Shown: positions 12,962 through 42,782, numbered from the stretch's first letter. The stretch: DNA of 64,000 nucleotides from Pholis gunnellus (GCA_910591455.2 OU342821.1:12772287-12836286); one strand, 5' to 3'. Numbers and translations are program-made. Notes: generated by a model not told the origin, from the sequence alone.

Positions 12962-15328
12962 CTATTCACTAAAGATGTAATATATTTAGGCAATAGAAAC
13001 ACAGGAATGCTGATGCCTCAGTGCTGACCATCCAACCTTTTCATATAACTCACAGGGTTATCTTGAGTTATCATGTGTATTTAATTCAATGGCATTACAA
13101 TAAATGGTTTCCAGGGGTTTACGTGTAATAACAGCAGCATGAGCATACAGGATACTTAAGATTTATAACATTTATAATGTATGGACTAGATCTCCATGAG
13201 AGCGTGGATCAGAGTAGGAAAATAAGTGGTTCCGCTCTTATCAACTTGATATATTTAGTCTATTTGATGGTTATAACAGGCTTTAAATTATAAGAGGTTG
13301 TGTGGGGCGGTCATCAAAAGCAGACTATAACCTGGATAAGACCAGGTTTACGGTAATGTAAATACCGTATATTTAAATAATAACTACATATACATTTTTC
13401 TACTAAATACAACATTTAAAAAAATATTTTTAGCAAGGAACAGGGGCCTGACATTGATCCCTGTGGGACACCTTTATCGCCCATCTGAGGACTTGATTTG
13501 AAACCAACGGTAAAATCAAGTCTTATTTGAACCAGCTGTAAGCTCGTCAGAACCCATGGAGAGCAGTTTATTTACCAAAATCAACAGCATCTCAACCTAC
13601 AAAATATTGCAGCACAATGTTGCCTTTATCGGACAACTGAACAACCTCCTCCAGAAAAGCAGTTCCAGCTGTTATTGTGCTATTATTTGGTATAAAGCTT
13701 GACTGGTGTGGCTAAAGGATAATATTATCCTTCAGAGAAGCATGTAGTAATTCTAGGATTTTACACTGACGAGACATTTTAGATGTAAGTAAATGGTTGT
13801 TTGAGTCATAAGTGTACTTGTCGCACAGCCAGCAGTTCCAGTTTAAAGTTCCCTGCTACCGAATGGGTATGGCTAAACAGCTTTCACACTGCTTTCTAGC
13901 TCTGAGATACTCTCTGGTCGTCACCCTATCAACACCACACCATCTCCGTCTGCCTTTCTCAGAGGACGCTCCCTGCCCTCCCCCTTCTCCTCCCACTGTC
14001 GCCCCAGGACTCTGGCCAGGAGTGGTGCTGAAAGACTGAATGGTGGGAGACGGAAGGGTCCGCGCTCTCATTTCAGCGCTCCCATCCCAGGACTTGCTGC
14101 GGAGGCAAAAAACGGCCGCCGTGCACAGATGCAGATTTCACATCACAGTGATGCATGTCTCCGTTGATATGCTGGACGTCTTTACATGAACCAGAAAATG
14201 TGTTATCTGATGGAGGGCTCTCCTAATTCCAGACTGACCCCGACTGCCATCTCACCAGAATCCTCAAGGCCAAACATCTGCCCTGGAAATGCGCCAGGAA
14301 AAGTGTGCTAGACTTTATTTTATCTGCCAGCTAGAGCAATATTAGCATTTACCTCCTTATGTGGATGGCCCAGATGCTCTGTTGATGGAGGCCCGGGTTG
14401 GAGCCTCTTTGTTAGAATTGTATGGAGAAGCACAACCCTTTGGTTATTAGCAGATCTCACCTCTTTGTCCTTTTCTCTTTGTCTTTTTAAGCTTAGACAG
14501 AGCCCTCTGACATTGATGTCTTAGCATGTTGTCCAGCGGTTTCAAATGAAAGACCTAGAGTTGCAGCAGTTTGACTTTTCAAACAGATGTTTGCGACTCC
14601 TGCACGAGATGGATTTGATTCTCTGAAAACCCTCTTTGTGCGAGGCGCTCATCCATCTGTGGTGATCTGTGTTTCAGTACATCTTAATAAAGTAATCCCC
14701 TCCCTCGTTTTTCTACCCTTTGGAATGCTCTTGTTCTTGCGCTCTTCTCCTTTGTCATGCGGGGCACCCAGACTATGATTTGTTTGGGTTTCAGATTTAA
14801 GGTTGACTGAGGCCATGACTCATCATTACTCAGAAATGACTTGTTTTAATTTTCTCTCTGCTGAAGTAACACAAAGATGTAGGGTTTACTGAAAGATACT
14901 TGATGTAGTTATAGGGAACTCAGTGCTGTTCCAATGTGCTCATACGTATTTAAGCGTCAACATAATATAATAAACATTTCTCCTAATATTGTTCCTACTT
15001 TTCATCATATTCAATCAGTTAGTGGATAAACGCGTTGTTTCTTTTCATCCTATCAGCAAAAGTATGTCAAAGATATACACTCATAATCCAAATAAACTAG
15101 CAATGCACCAGTGTGAAGTTTCATTCATCATCTAGGCTTTCCATTCATTAGACATTCATTTGTTTTCCCTCTGACATATCGCCAGACTTTCAACCACTGA
15201 CCATGATAACTGAAGCAGTGGCCAAAGGTTCCAGCTCCTCGCTTTGAAAAGCTGACCCGTTCTTTAAATGTTTAAAGAGCCTATTGCATCACCGGTCCTC
15301 GCCCACACATGCATGTTTGGGTGAATCT

Positions 15329-15360
15329 GGGGGGGGGGCGGGGGGTTGCATGGGGGTGGG
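15329..15360 (+). repeat. G-rich run, possible quadruplex
   Basis: G runs of 10, 6, 5 and 3 within 32 bases, with short loops. Confidence 0.7.
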
Positions 15361-17049
15361 TGTTGTGATACATCATGTGTTTAAGCAGTGGAAGGGAGGC
15401 TCAGGTTGTGCAGGGTTAATGACTGGCCCTCTCTGTGGGCTGTGCCGGCTCTCGGAGAGGATAAGACTGGCGGTGTTGGGGCATCTGGAGCGCAAGGGTC
15501 ACATCACTCACATCAAAGGAGACTGGGAGTCTAGGTCACTGTGTTTGGCCATTGGGTGGTGGGGAGAGTTGAGGGGTGGTTAGAAGGATTGGGAACAGGA
15601 TCACAGGGAGTAAAGGAGATGAAGAGGTAGAGGGATGGGTAGAGACAGTAAAAGATAAATAGGAGAGAAACCAAGAGACTGCGAGGGTCAAGGGTTGGGG
15701 GAGGGGGGATGGACAGTGCAAGGTTTGTCATTTTGTAATTTACCGTGAACGTTTCAATTGAACAATACTATGAAACATTTCATGCAGTTTTGATTTATGA
15801 TGTTGTACAGAATACTATATAACTTTGTGGTAAATTTGCACTGGATTGTTTCGCAAGGATGTTTCACAAGGATTTAAAATGTCTTTCAACTGCTACAAAA
15901 GAGGGATGGTTTAAAACGGCTTTGAGACCCGAGTCAATGGTGCAAATGTACTTTACCTTAAGAGGGATACAGCTTGGCTTCAGGGAGACAGGACACTGAT
16001 TGAGGTAAATGAACATTGAGAGTTTGATAAAGTGTTACATTTCTAATTTTGTAGGCTGCAGTTGTCATAGTAGCCCCTGCTGTTTTATGCATATAGCACT
16101 ATCAATGCTATTTCCTGTCCTGCTTGGTTTTTTGCCACAAGCCACAGTTCAGCTGGCAAAATCTTGTGGCACTGCACCTTTAGGCTGAAAACGGCTGCTC
16201 TTTGTGGGTTGGTTATTGTAGCGTGTTGCCCTTGTGGCCAGTGGAAGGTGTTCAGTAAATGTATGAACAAATCTTTATTCAGAGTATTTAACCTAAATTT
16301 ACGCTCCTGAATTATCATTGTCACTTCCCTAATCAGTAGCTTTTAGCAGAAGTGTTCCCCTCACTGGTGACTGAGAGCGCCCTTGTCCACTTAGCTGTGA
16401 TACACAGTTTGTTACTTTCTTGTTAAAAGCTTATTAAAAGACCACAAAAGCCACAGTCATGATGTGATAACTGTCACAAATAGTTGGCTACAGAGCTATT
16501 CACCTTATAAACAGTGCTTGTTTAGGCCTAGTTTTGTATGCAAAATGAGTGAAAAAGCTTGAACTAGCAACCAACTTTGTCCAGACAGCAGACATGTAAT
16601 CCCTTGGATTATCTAAAGGGTTAAGGGATGCTCGGAACATTGAAGCGTAATTACTTGCCACCAACTACTGCATTTATCTGATGCTATAACTCGTGTCCTG
16701 CACGGGTCCCAGGAAACATGTTTGCTTTACAGACACAAATTACAGTACAGTTTAAATGCCCTGCACACCCACTCAGGTGCTTTTAGACTTTCTGAGTAGA
16801 CCTCTGCTCAGGTTGTGAGATCCCCAGATTCCAGATAAGAACAACAATGATAAAGATGTGATTTGTCCCGCCCTGACAGATGCAGCAAGGCAAACAGCAG
16901 AGTCAGTCATACTCAGCAATACGTGCCAACATAAGAGAGGAGGTGAAGTCAGCCAAAGTAGTTCAATTCACTTGTGAGGTTCAGACATCATAACTAAATC
17001 TGGAAAAATAGAAAACCAAATTTAGCACGAACAGACAAAAGAACGCCAC

Positions 17050-19932
17050 TTCATTTTTTTTTTTAAATTTATTGCAGGTATTCTGTTATGTACATGTGTA
17101 TTTACAAAGTTATCCATGTGTTTCAATCTTATTTTGATAGCTTTTTGACAGCTGTATAGTAATCTCCTGATTTCTATATAAGTATGATTAGAAAATCCTA
17201 TAAACAATCATAAAAAAACAGGCTATAAAAAAGAAATGGGACCATCTTTGACACATGCAGGAGCGAGCTAATTTACATAGTTGAAAAATAAATACTATTG
17301 ACAAATAGTATTCTATCAACTATAGACATTTAAAAAGTTGCCTTTGTCCACATGTAAAACATACCTCTAACATACACTCATTTGTATGGTGAAACTGCTT
17401 CATAATGTGTATCAAGTCAATTTTGTTGACATTTTCAAATTTGCAATTTGTGTGGTACATGTCGATTTAGCTTGATTGTCAGAGAAGTGCCATTTTGGGG
17501 ATTAATACAAAATATTTGGGAGCATACACATTCACTGAGTAAAGCATGAGACTGCATGAAACACACAACTAGAGCTTATACAAAAAGATAAGAAATCTCC
17601 TTCAAACTTTGCAGGGTTGTTACCGTATGTCAAGAAAAGAGGGCAAACAATATTTACCGTGTTTTAAAATGCAAAAAACCTGGTTCAACTATCTGAAATT
17701 ACAATAAATACTGCACTGCTGTAGTTTGGCACACGTATTTCCCCCAATGGATGGTCCAAATAATTACTAAGATTTAGATTTAGACTTCTTCCGATGTAAC
17801 AAGCTACATGTATGCACAACAGACTGTGGTGGAAGGGCCATCTTAGAATGCCAGGGAGCATGTTAGCATCCATTAATGTATTCTTGCCAACCAATATACC
17901 GGTGTGTCAACATCACAAAGTGGGATGGGGTCAGAATGGGCAGCAGGGTAACATTTCAAATACTTTATGGCTGAACATTGACTCTTTTTTCAGACCAGAT
18001 TTTCTTGAAAATGTTAAAATATGTGCATGGTGCCATAGTTCCACTTCATATGATTGCCTTATCTTATGATTTGTTTAGCGTAATTAAGCTTTTTTTGTAG
18101 AATTTGGAACAAAAAGTAGCAGTTTTTTTTGCAAGTTGTTTTTTGATGCCACACTGTCAATCATGAGCCCTCTGCACTACACTATGGATTATAACTAATG
18201 TCAGTTGTTCCTCCATTCTCGCTGTACTGTACTGCGCAAAAAAAGCTGTAAATGAAATCTAAAATGTGTTTTGGCAACTGTGGCAATTTGTTAAAATGGA
18301 GCATGTTTTTGGAATTGCAGTATTTATGATGTTAACCCAAATCAAAGTAACAATTTAAAGTGTTTGCTAATTTTTTCAAAAAACACGTTTTAAAACTGGG
18401 TTTAATGTTCAAAAATCTGGTATTCTGATCTGAATTTCTCAATACTATCTCAAACTTAAACAGTGATCAACACATGGCTTTTTCAACTTAATGACAGTCT
18501 CATTCCAACTACTAGTCTTTATGTAGATGTGATCCAATGATTGCAACCCCTTAAAGCTGCATTAATGTTTATTTTTTTGGGCCACTTGAAGTCAGAAGAA
18601 CACCACAACAAGGCAACAACCGCACAGCCCTGACATATTATCACCTTTACGAAGTAGTAATGTGTTAGCAACCCATCGCCTTACAGACACAGAGAAAACC
18701 TTTACATTCATTTGGTTTTTCTGGACATATGATGACTTGAAGTCTAATATTCTTCCATACTAGAAGATCAAGACAATATGTTTGGTGTTGTATTATATAT
18801 TCTTTTGTTGCTTGTTTCCAAATCTGTATCAATCTCAAATCAACCGAAAATCTGTAAATGGGCGTCATTGTGTTCGTATGAATATCTGACAGTGAATAGG
18901 AGAGCTGGATGTAGGCAGGTCAACTAACATTTTATCAGTTCCTCAGGGTTTGAGTGTTGTTTTCACGGATTGAGTGGATTACATTTCAATGCAGTGCACC
19001 CTGCAAACAAGTAGCTGATTCAATTTTGGATGTGATGGCAAGAACAGGGGAAATAAGGTCCAGATTGTTACTGTATTCTTTAATGTCACTGACATGTCAT
19101 TGGCTACATTGTTGTGCTTCCTCTTAGCTCACCACTGCTTTGTTGTAACACTGTTTCCAGTTTAAACACTGAGAAAGGGTGTGTGTGTGCTCCAAATGTC
19201 CGTGCATGAATAAACTATTAAATTGAAGTCCTGTCCTACTTGTGAGCTTTACTGTCTTGTTTCTCATAATGGCATTAAGATTACATGTACCCAGCTACAG
19301 GACTGATTTAAGAGCAAGCTAATTCTCCCAAGAGCCACAACAAAGGCTCCCATCTGCTCATTCATTCTGAACTTATTGCAATTTGACTATAAAGTAGGTT
19401 AACTACAAAAAAGGAAAGAAAATGAGAACTCTGGATAATGTGACAAGGAAGACAAAAATCTTTTTTCTACACAAACACTGGACATGAATACAAAATAAGA
19501 GTTTTTTTACTTTGACATCCAAAAAAACACCATCGCACAAGAACACCGTGAACTTGGGGACCGCTGGCAAAGCAACTGAACCTTTTTGTTGTGTTCTTCG
19601 GTGCAGCGTCTGAATTTCCACTGTGTTCGCGTTCTCTGCACTTGAGCAGTCTTTGCACATGTTCTGGTCCGTCTCCTCTTTGTTCATGTTTGTGTTATTT
19701 GCTTATAAGTGCAGATGCTGTCACAAGTTAAGTGATAAGATGCTTGCTTTCCTAATTTAATCTGACCAATATCCACTGCTGTCAGTGAACCAACACTGAT
19801 GCCAATAAGATGATCAGCAACACATCCTCTAAAAAATATAAATATAAATTCATCTAAACCCTGCCTTGTTTTGGTCCTTTTTGTTTTTCATTTTAATATT
19901 TGTATCTGTTGAGTGTGAACAAAAAAAAAGCT
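17050..19932 (-). other. tbx5a: tbx5 probable 3' untranslated region
   Basis: About 2.9 kb follow the TAG with no coding content. Minus-strand AATAAA signals occur at 18573-18568 and at 17073-17068, the latter just upstream of an A-rich stretch. An end near 17050 is the longest reasonable choice, and the earlier signal would give a 1.4-kb UTR. Which signal is used is not visible. Confidence 0.4.
17068..17073 (-). terminator. Candidate polyadenylation signal (AATAAA) for tbx5
   Basis: A perfect AATAAA on the minus strand, followed within 20 nt by an A-rich run. It is placed as the distal end of the tbx5 transcript. Confidence 0.35.
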
Positions 19933-35677
<15,745 letters not shown>

Positions 35678-35706
35678 GACCGGAGCTCCGAAAACTGCTG
35701 TCCCAG

Positions 35707-36413
35707 CTGTAAGACCCAAACAGAGCTGTCAGTGTGTGGGACTGGATCTCATTGTTAACATTGTTAGAGTGATATATTCACAGACAGACAATTATAAACT
35801 GGATTTGTTTCTCTGTATGTGACCACAAAGTTAGTAATTTTCGAAAGTGCCGTGTGCTACACAGCTAATAGCATTCAAAACCAAGAGTTAAAAGGAAGGA
35901 AAACACAACACATTAACATATCAACTTGACTTAAAGCTGATCTGAAGATAACTCTGAAGTAAAAGCAAGTTAATTTAACCTTTATTGCATTTTTAAATAA
36001 GCTAAAGGTTCGGAAGTTCAAGTCAAGATGCTTGTCACAAATCATTTGGGCAATTAAAGATATCATTTGAATAAAAGGAAAGTCCACAATCAATATTAGT
36101 CCTGACATTAAACGTGTGATGGCTGACTTATTTTGGGAGAATAAGGCTGCACATTGAAGTAGCCCCAGGACCCCCCTCTCTTTTAGGAAACACTATTTCC
36201 TATTCATGTTCCTCAAACAAAAGACATGCGCGTTATTGTCGTATCGCGACGTAGCGGTGTCCGGAACACAACCGAGCCTCCCAAAAAAACAATCCTCTAT
36301 ACACTCAGACGGTGTCACTTCTGCAGAGAGAAGCGATTCCTGGAACGCAGAGCAGAATATTCTACGCAACAACAATGCACACACGTAGCCGGATCGGAGC
36401 GGGATCAGCTTAC
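35707..36413 (-). other. tbx5 first intron (before the start-codon exon)
   Basis: 707 nt bounded by GTAAGC and TTACAG. The part near the first exon is CpG-rich and the rest AT-rich. No repeat or other feature was recognised. Confidence 0.45.
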
Positions 36414-36640
36414 CTAAAAACAAAACACGTCGCGGGCTACGGTTGGACACGGTGGTGGCACAACAGAGAAACAGTCTTCGTCTTTGCAATGTTTCAACGC
36501 TCCGTCCCAAATCAGATAATCCAGGCGTTCTGCTCGATAAAGCTGCACCGAATCTTCATGAATCCTTTTTTTTCTCCCCCTCCTCTCACAGTTAGTCCAG
36601 ATTTCCTACAAGTGGATCCGTGACCGTGGAGAGATCCTCG
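36414..36640 (-). other. tbx5a: tbx5 probable non-coding first exon (5' end approximate)
   Basis: The minus strand has a good donor, TTTTAG|GTAAGC, with the exon ending at 36414. It is followed by a 707-nt intron and the acceptor TTACAG at 35707. A non-coding first exon is usual for vertebrate TBX5. The 5' end cannot be read; 36640 is only a working limit, and the GA/CT-rich DNA at 36780-36870 may lie in the leader or core promoter. Confidence 0.5.
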
Positions 36641-36990
36641 CGGCGCTCTGTCACAGCTAACAAGGCGGCTGTTCGGCGCCTAATTGTGCATTTTACAGCT
36701 GAGGACCGTTTAGTGAGTCGAGCCCGGTGGTAGCACCTAGCAGTAAAGCTGTAGCCGAGTCCCAGAGGAGCAGGTCCGTCACCTCCTTCTCCCCTTCTCT
36801 CTCTCTCTCCCAGTCTCTGCCTTGTCAATTCTACGCCCCCCCTCTCTCTCTCTCTCTCGTGCGCGCTCCCTCTCCAACCCTCCACTTCGCATCACTGACC
36901 AACCGTGCGAAGCGGAAGCGGAGTCCGCGACGTAGTTCAAGGGGGGTGGACGGTGATGGGGGAGCCGTCTGCGCAGGAATAGCATTGGTT
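36640..36990 (-). promoter_or_regulatory. tbx5a: tbx5 candidate promoter / CpG-rich region
   Basis: The DNA becomes GC- and CpG-rich from about 36220 to 36960, unlike its AT-rich surroundings. It has CT/GA runs (36792-36862), GCGGAAGC ETS-like sequence near 36910 and an ATTGG near 36984. No convincing TATA box was seen on the minus strand. This fits a CpG-type developmental promoter. Confidence 0.4.
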
Positions 36991-37426
36991 TATGCACCAA
37001 ATTATAATTCCTCCCGGGCCCTCACCCCATGTCTCTCTACTAAACCTCTACATAATCCCAGTCTGGTAGATGGAATCCATTTGGTATTTGCTCCTCATGC
37101 GCCATTACGCGCAACCTGCTCTTCTTCAGTCACTGCCTCCAGACGATGTGGTTTATTAAGCATATCTAAATTTGACAGATGCGTGATCAGGTATTGTAGG
37201 TCAACAAGTTGTTGCCGTTTATGGCCGAATTAATTATTACAATAATTGATTAATCAGCCATATGTTTTCCCTATAATTCTATCGGTGTGTGTAACTGACA
37301 ATACCAATCAACTCAAGTCTCTGAATGTTATGAATAAGCCTTGTGGCATTTCCTCGCATAGAAAAGCCTCCAAGAGAGAAAGTGAAGACGCAGATTGGAA
37401 TTGGACATATTTGTCTCTATAGGAAA

Positions 37427-37445
37427 ACACACACACACACACACA

Positions 37446-37517
<72 letters not shown>
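37427..37517 (+). repeat. Long (CA)n microsatellite
   Basis: About 45 CA units with one CC interruption, the longest dinucleotide array in the window. Confidence 0.97.
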
Positions 37518-37519
<2 letters not shown>

Positions 37520-40500
37520 GGTCAGTCGGTGTATGTTATGTTTTGGCCTGTGGCTTCACATAGGTTCGGTCTGCGGTGTGCAGACTTTGAGTTCCGACAT
37601 GCAAAGTTCACAACAAAACGTATGGAGCCATGTTTACATTGACAGTCGTGACACGCCAGCAGACACGTATTTAGCTGACGTTACGGTGACATGTGCCAAG
37701 AGATACTAAACCATGCTCTGCAAAAAATAGTCACATTTCAACAAAAAGTAGAATAGGACATCAGCCTTGGTAGAAATGTTACCTTGACAAATTTATTTTT
37801 ATATGTGTTGTTCTTGAACTGTAATTTGAATGTACGTCTCTCTTGAAACAACACCACAGCCAATAAGCAGCATATTTGATTTTAGAGAAAGACAGGAGCA
37901 GTATGACGACATACGACTTGCTGAAGTTGACATTTCTTGCAGTGTGCGCGTAAAATGTCTCATTTGCATTTAGGTTATCTCATTACGCACGGGTCCAAAG
38001 AGTCAATTTCCCATTGATTCCGTCTGATATAGAGACGCCGCATGAGGTGGATGTTTGTCCATCAGCGGGCTGTCAATAGTAACACACTTCTTGAGACGGT
38101 TAGGACTGAAACGCAGATTAATGATAGATCAGTTACATAAGTGAGCCTGGTGTTGAAAGCAGGTGGTGAAAGTAAAGCATTTTTTTGGTGTAAATATTAT
38201 TTGAAGACATTTAAATGTATTACCGAGTATCTTTAAGATACTGAGGATGCAACCTCTAAATGTGTCGTAGCTTTTGTCCAACAACATGCTCTTGGAAAAG
38301 GTAGCAAAAGAACATTTTAACACAACAATTAGAAATACTGCATACAGTTTCTCAAATTTGGATATCTGGACAATTCCCTCTGACGTTTTAATCTATGACA
38401 TATGTTGAAATCTCTTGTCAAAAACACATTAACTGAAGGGGTTGAAGGAAAATGAAGTTAGAGGCCCTGATATCAGTCTCATGTAACATTTTACAAAGTT
38501 TTAAATGTTTTGCTGAGTTTGTAAGGGATAGGGAAACGTTCCTTTTCTCTCTTTTACGCACACACTCACACACGCAGCTGCACACAGAGCTCTGAATGAC
38601 TTCCTCATGGCATGCTTCTCTATTACTGTATCAACACGTGGGCTTTGCAAAACTGCTCCTATTGCACTAACTATGTTTTGAGAGTGACGAGAATAAGCCA
38701 ACAAATTGACCCAAGATTAGACTAACAATTTATGTTACATTTCAGCGTCATTGTATGATAATTGCCAAGATAAACCTCATGTTTTGGTAATTTATTAGTG
38801 CAGATAGAGCAATGGAAAAACTGCATTTATATGAAAGAGACAAAAAAGGAGCGAAAGAAAAAATTAGCTGTCACACCAACAATTAAAAAAGGGCATAAAG
38901 TTGTTGTCAATAGAATTTTAACGAGAAATTAACCTCACGTGTCACGGGCTAAAACCTTTGTCTGGCGTTGAAAAGTCAATATAAAAGTTGGAATATTTTC
39001 TAAAAAGTTTATTACATCTTACGATGAATCCAAATTGATTTTCAATAATACGTTTTTATTATAATAGTCCAGAGGTTGTACATCGATAAGCTGTAAAGCT
39101 ACATATGTTTTCATGGTTCCGTTTTAGCCATGTAGTCTAATTGGCATGAAAACTGCACGAGGTTTAGTTGGAAGTGCCAAACACAAAAAAAGTCCTGCTC
39201 ACTGTCTTTCATAAAAGAAACTGTGAAGAGAATAAAAAATATAATAATAATACAATTAGAAGCTCATCATTTTAGAGAAAAGGACTACGTGGGAATTGAT
39301 TGAAGGCCTAATGAGCAAGTAAAAGGGGAAAAAAGCAATGGTTCAACAACCCAAAACGCAACGTTTTGATCATTTTAAAGAGTTAAAGGCAACCCTCACA
39401 AACAGATGACGTGGACGTAGAGGTGCCGCGTGAAAGCGTCACACTATAATTAACTTACAGCCTCTAACAGGAGACGTTCACGGTGCGTCACACAAATAGA
39501 ATCTAAATAAAACACACACAAAAAACAGAACAGCTGGGCAAGAGACAATATAATCAAAAAAGTAAATTCATATCATCATTTTGTCTACTAAATAAAACAA
39601 GCCAACACATTTAGAGAGGTTTAGTGTCTTGGTCAATTTATGAAATATTTGGTAAAAACTATTTCTGGCCATAATTGCGTTTAAAGCGTGAAATGGCTTC
39701 CTCTGGAAGTGTAATAACACACCGAGTTGCATCCTCTAGCGACAAAATAGAAAATAGAAAGATCAAGAAATATGCACGTTAAATTACACCATCGGTCTGA
39801 AAGAAGTCGGCCTTGTGTATAATGGATTTAAGTTCAGCTGTTCTGCTCTGCTCAGTCACCACATGCGAACCTTCTTACAAAAGAAAGGCACATTTAACAT
39901 GATAAACATTTATTTATTTAATAAGCTGTGCAACTAAAATGTTAAAATAATCCAAAAATAGTTTGAAACTAAATAGCTTTTTGATATTATTCGCTTTAGA
40001 ACACATAAAAACATCGATTATCCGTATAGTTACAATCGAAATGAATTGATAAAAGGTGAAAAAGTTTTAGACTTTTTAAATAACGAAACAAACGAGCTGT
40101 AACGCTACCTAATACAATACGTGTCGATAGAATTACACCAAAGTAAAATACAATTAAAAATGAACACTAATGCTCCACAAAGCTATATGAGGTCAATGCG
40201 TCATATGGGAAATAAAATGCTATCGATATACATCATTTAAATACACACTGCATATTAAATCATCCCAGCATTATATCCTCTTTTACGGCAAATAAGACAA
40301 ATCATTTCCCATTTGCAGCCTTCTCACAGAGAGAATTAAAAAAAATTACACTGACTGAGAATGTAATTGTACTGTTTTTATCACTTAGTCTGCATAACGG
40401 AGCAGCTGAGTGGGGCAAAAATCTATTGCAGCAAAAGAAAAAAAATATATATTATATGAAAAGAACTGCGTTGGACAGCAAAATTATGAAAACGATGGAC

Positions 40501-41100
40501 AGAGGAAACCTGTCTCAGTGGATAACTTTCCCTACTTAAAAAGAATTGAATCAAATCATTTCTATAGAATATAGTAGCCTCTCAAATAACCTGTTTATGT
40601 ACACTGTAAAGTACATAAAACCTATCCTCGCTTAAAAAAGAAAATGTTGCGTGACCATGCTTGCTAATTAGTATTTACTCAGAAACATAAAATCTAACTG
40701 TAGCCTGGAAGACATACAATGCATCAACCACAGAAGTCAGAAAGCAACAGTCTGCTGACCGGTGGCATCTAAGTCTCACCGCTACTCTTGCTGTAATTCT
40801 GCAGCATTAAAAAGCAAACCACTGGATGCAAACAGTGTCTAAAGCCCATTCAAAGTCACATCTTAAAAGCACACTGTGTGTGGCACAAACAGTTCCTCTT
40901 GAAGAACTACAAATCCCACTCATCCAGGTTGCAAATGACAAGGTGCCAGAAAATAGTGTGAAATGGGGTGTTATGTTAGGTTGAAGCATCAGGTGAGGAG
41001 TGAATAAAAGCTGAACGCAGGATTACAAGAAAACAACCATGGGAGCAGTTTCCTTGTGGATTTTATGCTGGAAAATTGTTTGCAATATGCAACACTTATA

Positions 41101-41166
41101 CACACACTCAAACACAAGCACACACACACACACACACACACAGACACACACACACGCACACACACA
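41101..41166 (+). repeat. (CA)n microsatellite, imperfect
   Basis: CA units with several single-base interruptions. Confidence 0.92.
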
Positions 41167-42220
41167 GGGGTTAAATACATAATACTCCCTACCTCCTGGC
41201 TGTCCAGTACTATTGAGTGTGTGGTCTGATGTTACCGCTTGTTTAGAGCAGCTTAAAGTCTGGTGAGGCTTCAGCAGACAGGCAGGTGAATGCGCTGGTG
41301 TGGCTAACCACCAGTCCAGCCAGGATCCTGGATCAGGGAGGGGAGCCTGCCCAGATGCTCTGCACCAAAGACCAGCTGTGAGTTTTGTGGTTGAAAACCA
41401 ATCCACCGTTTGGCTCTCAGGCGCTGAGCCAGTGAAGAGGAAAGAGGGAAAGAAGGAAAACAAAAGTTGCAGAGATTGCATTTTTCAGGGTAAATCTTTT
41501 CCAGGTGGCACTGAGGAGTACCCTAATTTGACAGAATAAGTATGGAAATTGATATTCCTTCATTTAAAAGATGTATAAATACATTAATTCCTGCTTCCAA
41601 TGTGTTTTCATCCACACCTTACAGTATTAATGGGTTAAACGGAGTTGATTTTATTTCTAAAACATAAACAAAGGAATATTGTGAGTCAGTCCTGTGCGGA
41701 TAAAGTTCTGCTGCTTATGAATTCTCAATTCTACAGATTGCATCTTTAAAGTCCAACCCCATGATCTAAAATGTATCCAAACTGCCAGCAAATGAACACA
41801 AAATCAAATTTGGCATAACGTTTTGTATAACAAATTACACAGTTTAACCTCAACGACCAGAGGCACGAAACTGAGCATTGTGACAAAAAGTAAAGAAGCA
41901 ATGGTAAGACTGCAGATTAGGTTAATGTAATGACTGGAACGGGATGTATCCTGATTAATGCGTCACTTGTTGGTGAGGAGCACGAACACACCCACACCAC
42001 CATCATAAAAGATGGAGAGTTATAAACTCGCTCCTAATCCAGTATGGTTTCACCCTGCATGGCCACACATGGGCCTGTGGTCTGCCCCCTGAGTCTTTTT
42101 ACTCCCCACCTCCCTCATCCTCGACCTCGTGAGTGAGTTTACCCTTGTTCCACTAGAAAAGACAATGATAAGGTATCTGGGCCTCCATAGCAGTGCAGGG
42201 CTATATCGTGTGTACGCAGA

Positions 42221-42264
42221 TACACACACACATACACACACATACACGCACACACACACGCATG
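42221..42264 (+). repeat. (CA)n microsatellite, imperfect
   Basis: CA units interrupted by TA and CG. Confidence 0.9.
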
Positions 42265-42782
42265 CATGTAGACGTACAGAGCTCTACTTTCACAACCTGA
42301 GCAAGGCTGTGGGCTCAGGGTTGGTGGTGGTGGTGGGTTGGTGGCGGTGGGCTTGGGTCTGACACGTTCCTGCTAACAATCACATCACACACAGGGACCC
42401 ACATTCCAACTTCCTGATGAACCCCCCCACCCCCCCACCCTGTTTCCTACCTCACAGTCCTCCTCCTCCCCCAACAGGTCTTGGTGGAACTGTGCAGGCA
42501 TGGGTCAGTATACTGGGTTTAGCGGAACAGCGGTTTCATGATTCATTATTCATGTTTACAGAAATACAAACTGACAGTAATATAACAGAAATATGTTGAC
42601 TCTTAACTCGGTCAGGAGTGATCCACCATTAGTTTATATTTTGGAATATTGTGGAATAAAGCTGTTATAATTAATACACTTCTAGCACATCTGGATCTAG
42701 TTCATCTTGACATATTGGTGAGTCGGTTAAATGAAGCGCATGTATGTGAGGCTGTGTATTACACTGCATATCATGTCCTCTG

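Larger units (their letters stand above)
5451..17049. other. Non-coding DNA between the downstream block and the tbx5 3' end
   Basis: No supported gene. It contains (TG)n at 6210-6247, (CA)n at 8634-8681, a 17-bp tandem repeat at 12913-12961 and a G-rich run at 15329-15360. Blocks at 11880-12140 and 14110-14420 have balanced composition and look more constrained than their AT-rich flanks. The stretch 13430-13720 has the feel of an old degraded repeat that I cannot classify. Confidence 0.6.
36991..42782. other. tbx5-tbx3 intergenic region, tbx5-proximal part
   Basis: Non-coding. It has (CA)n at 37427-37517 and 41101-41166 and a second imperfect array at 42221-42264. A block at 37940-38100 has an octamer and GATA-like sites. 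38700-40700 is uniformly AT-rich, and nothing was recognised there. Confidence 0.6.

Noticed and set aside
13430..13720. Sequence with GATCCCTGTGGGACACC resembling old repeat fragments
   Set aside because: It could not be assigned to any repeat class and has no boundaries.
36727..37233. 168-residue plus-strand open frame above tbx5
   Set aside because: It is a Ser/Leu/Arg-rich frame through the CT-rich promoter; no domain recognised, so treated as chance.
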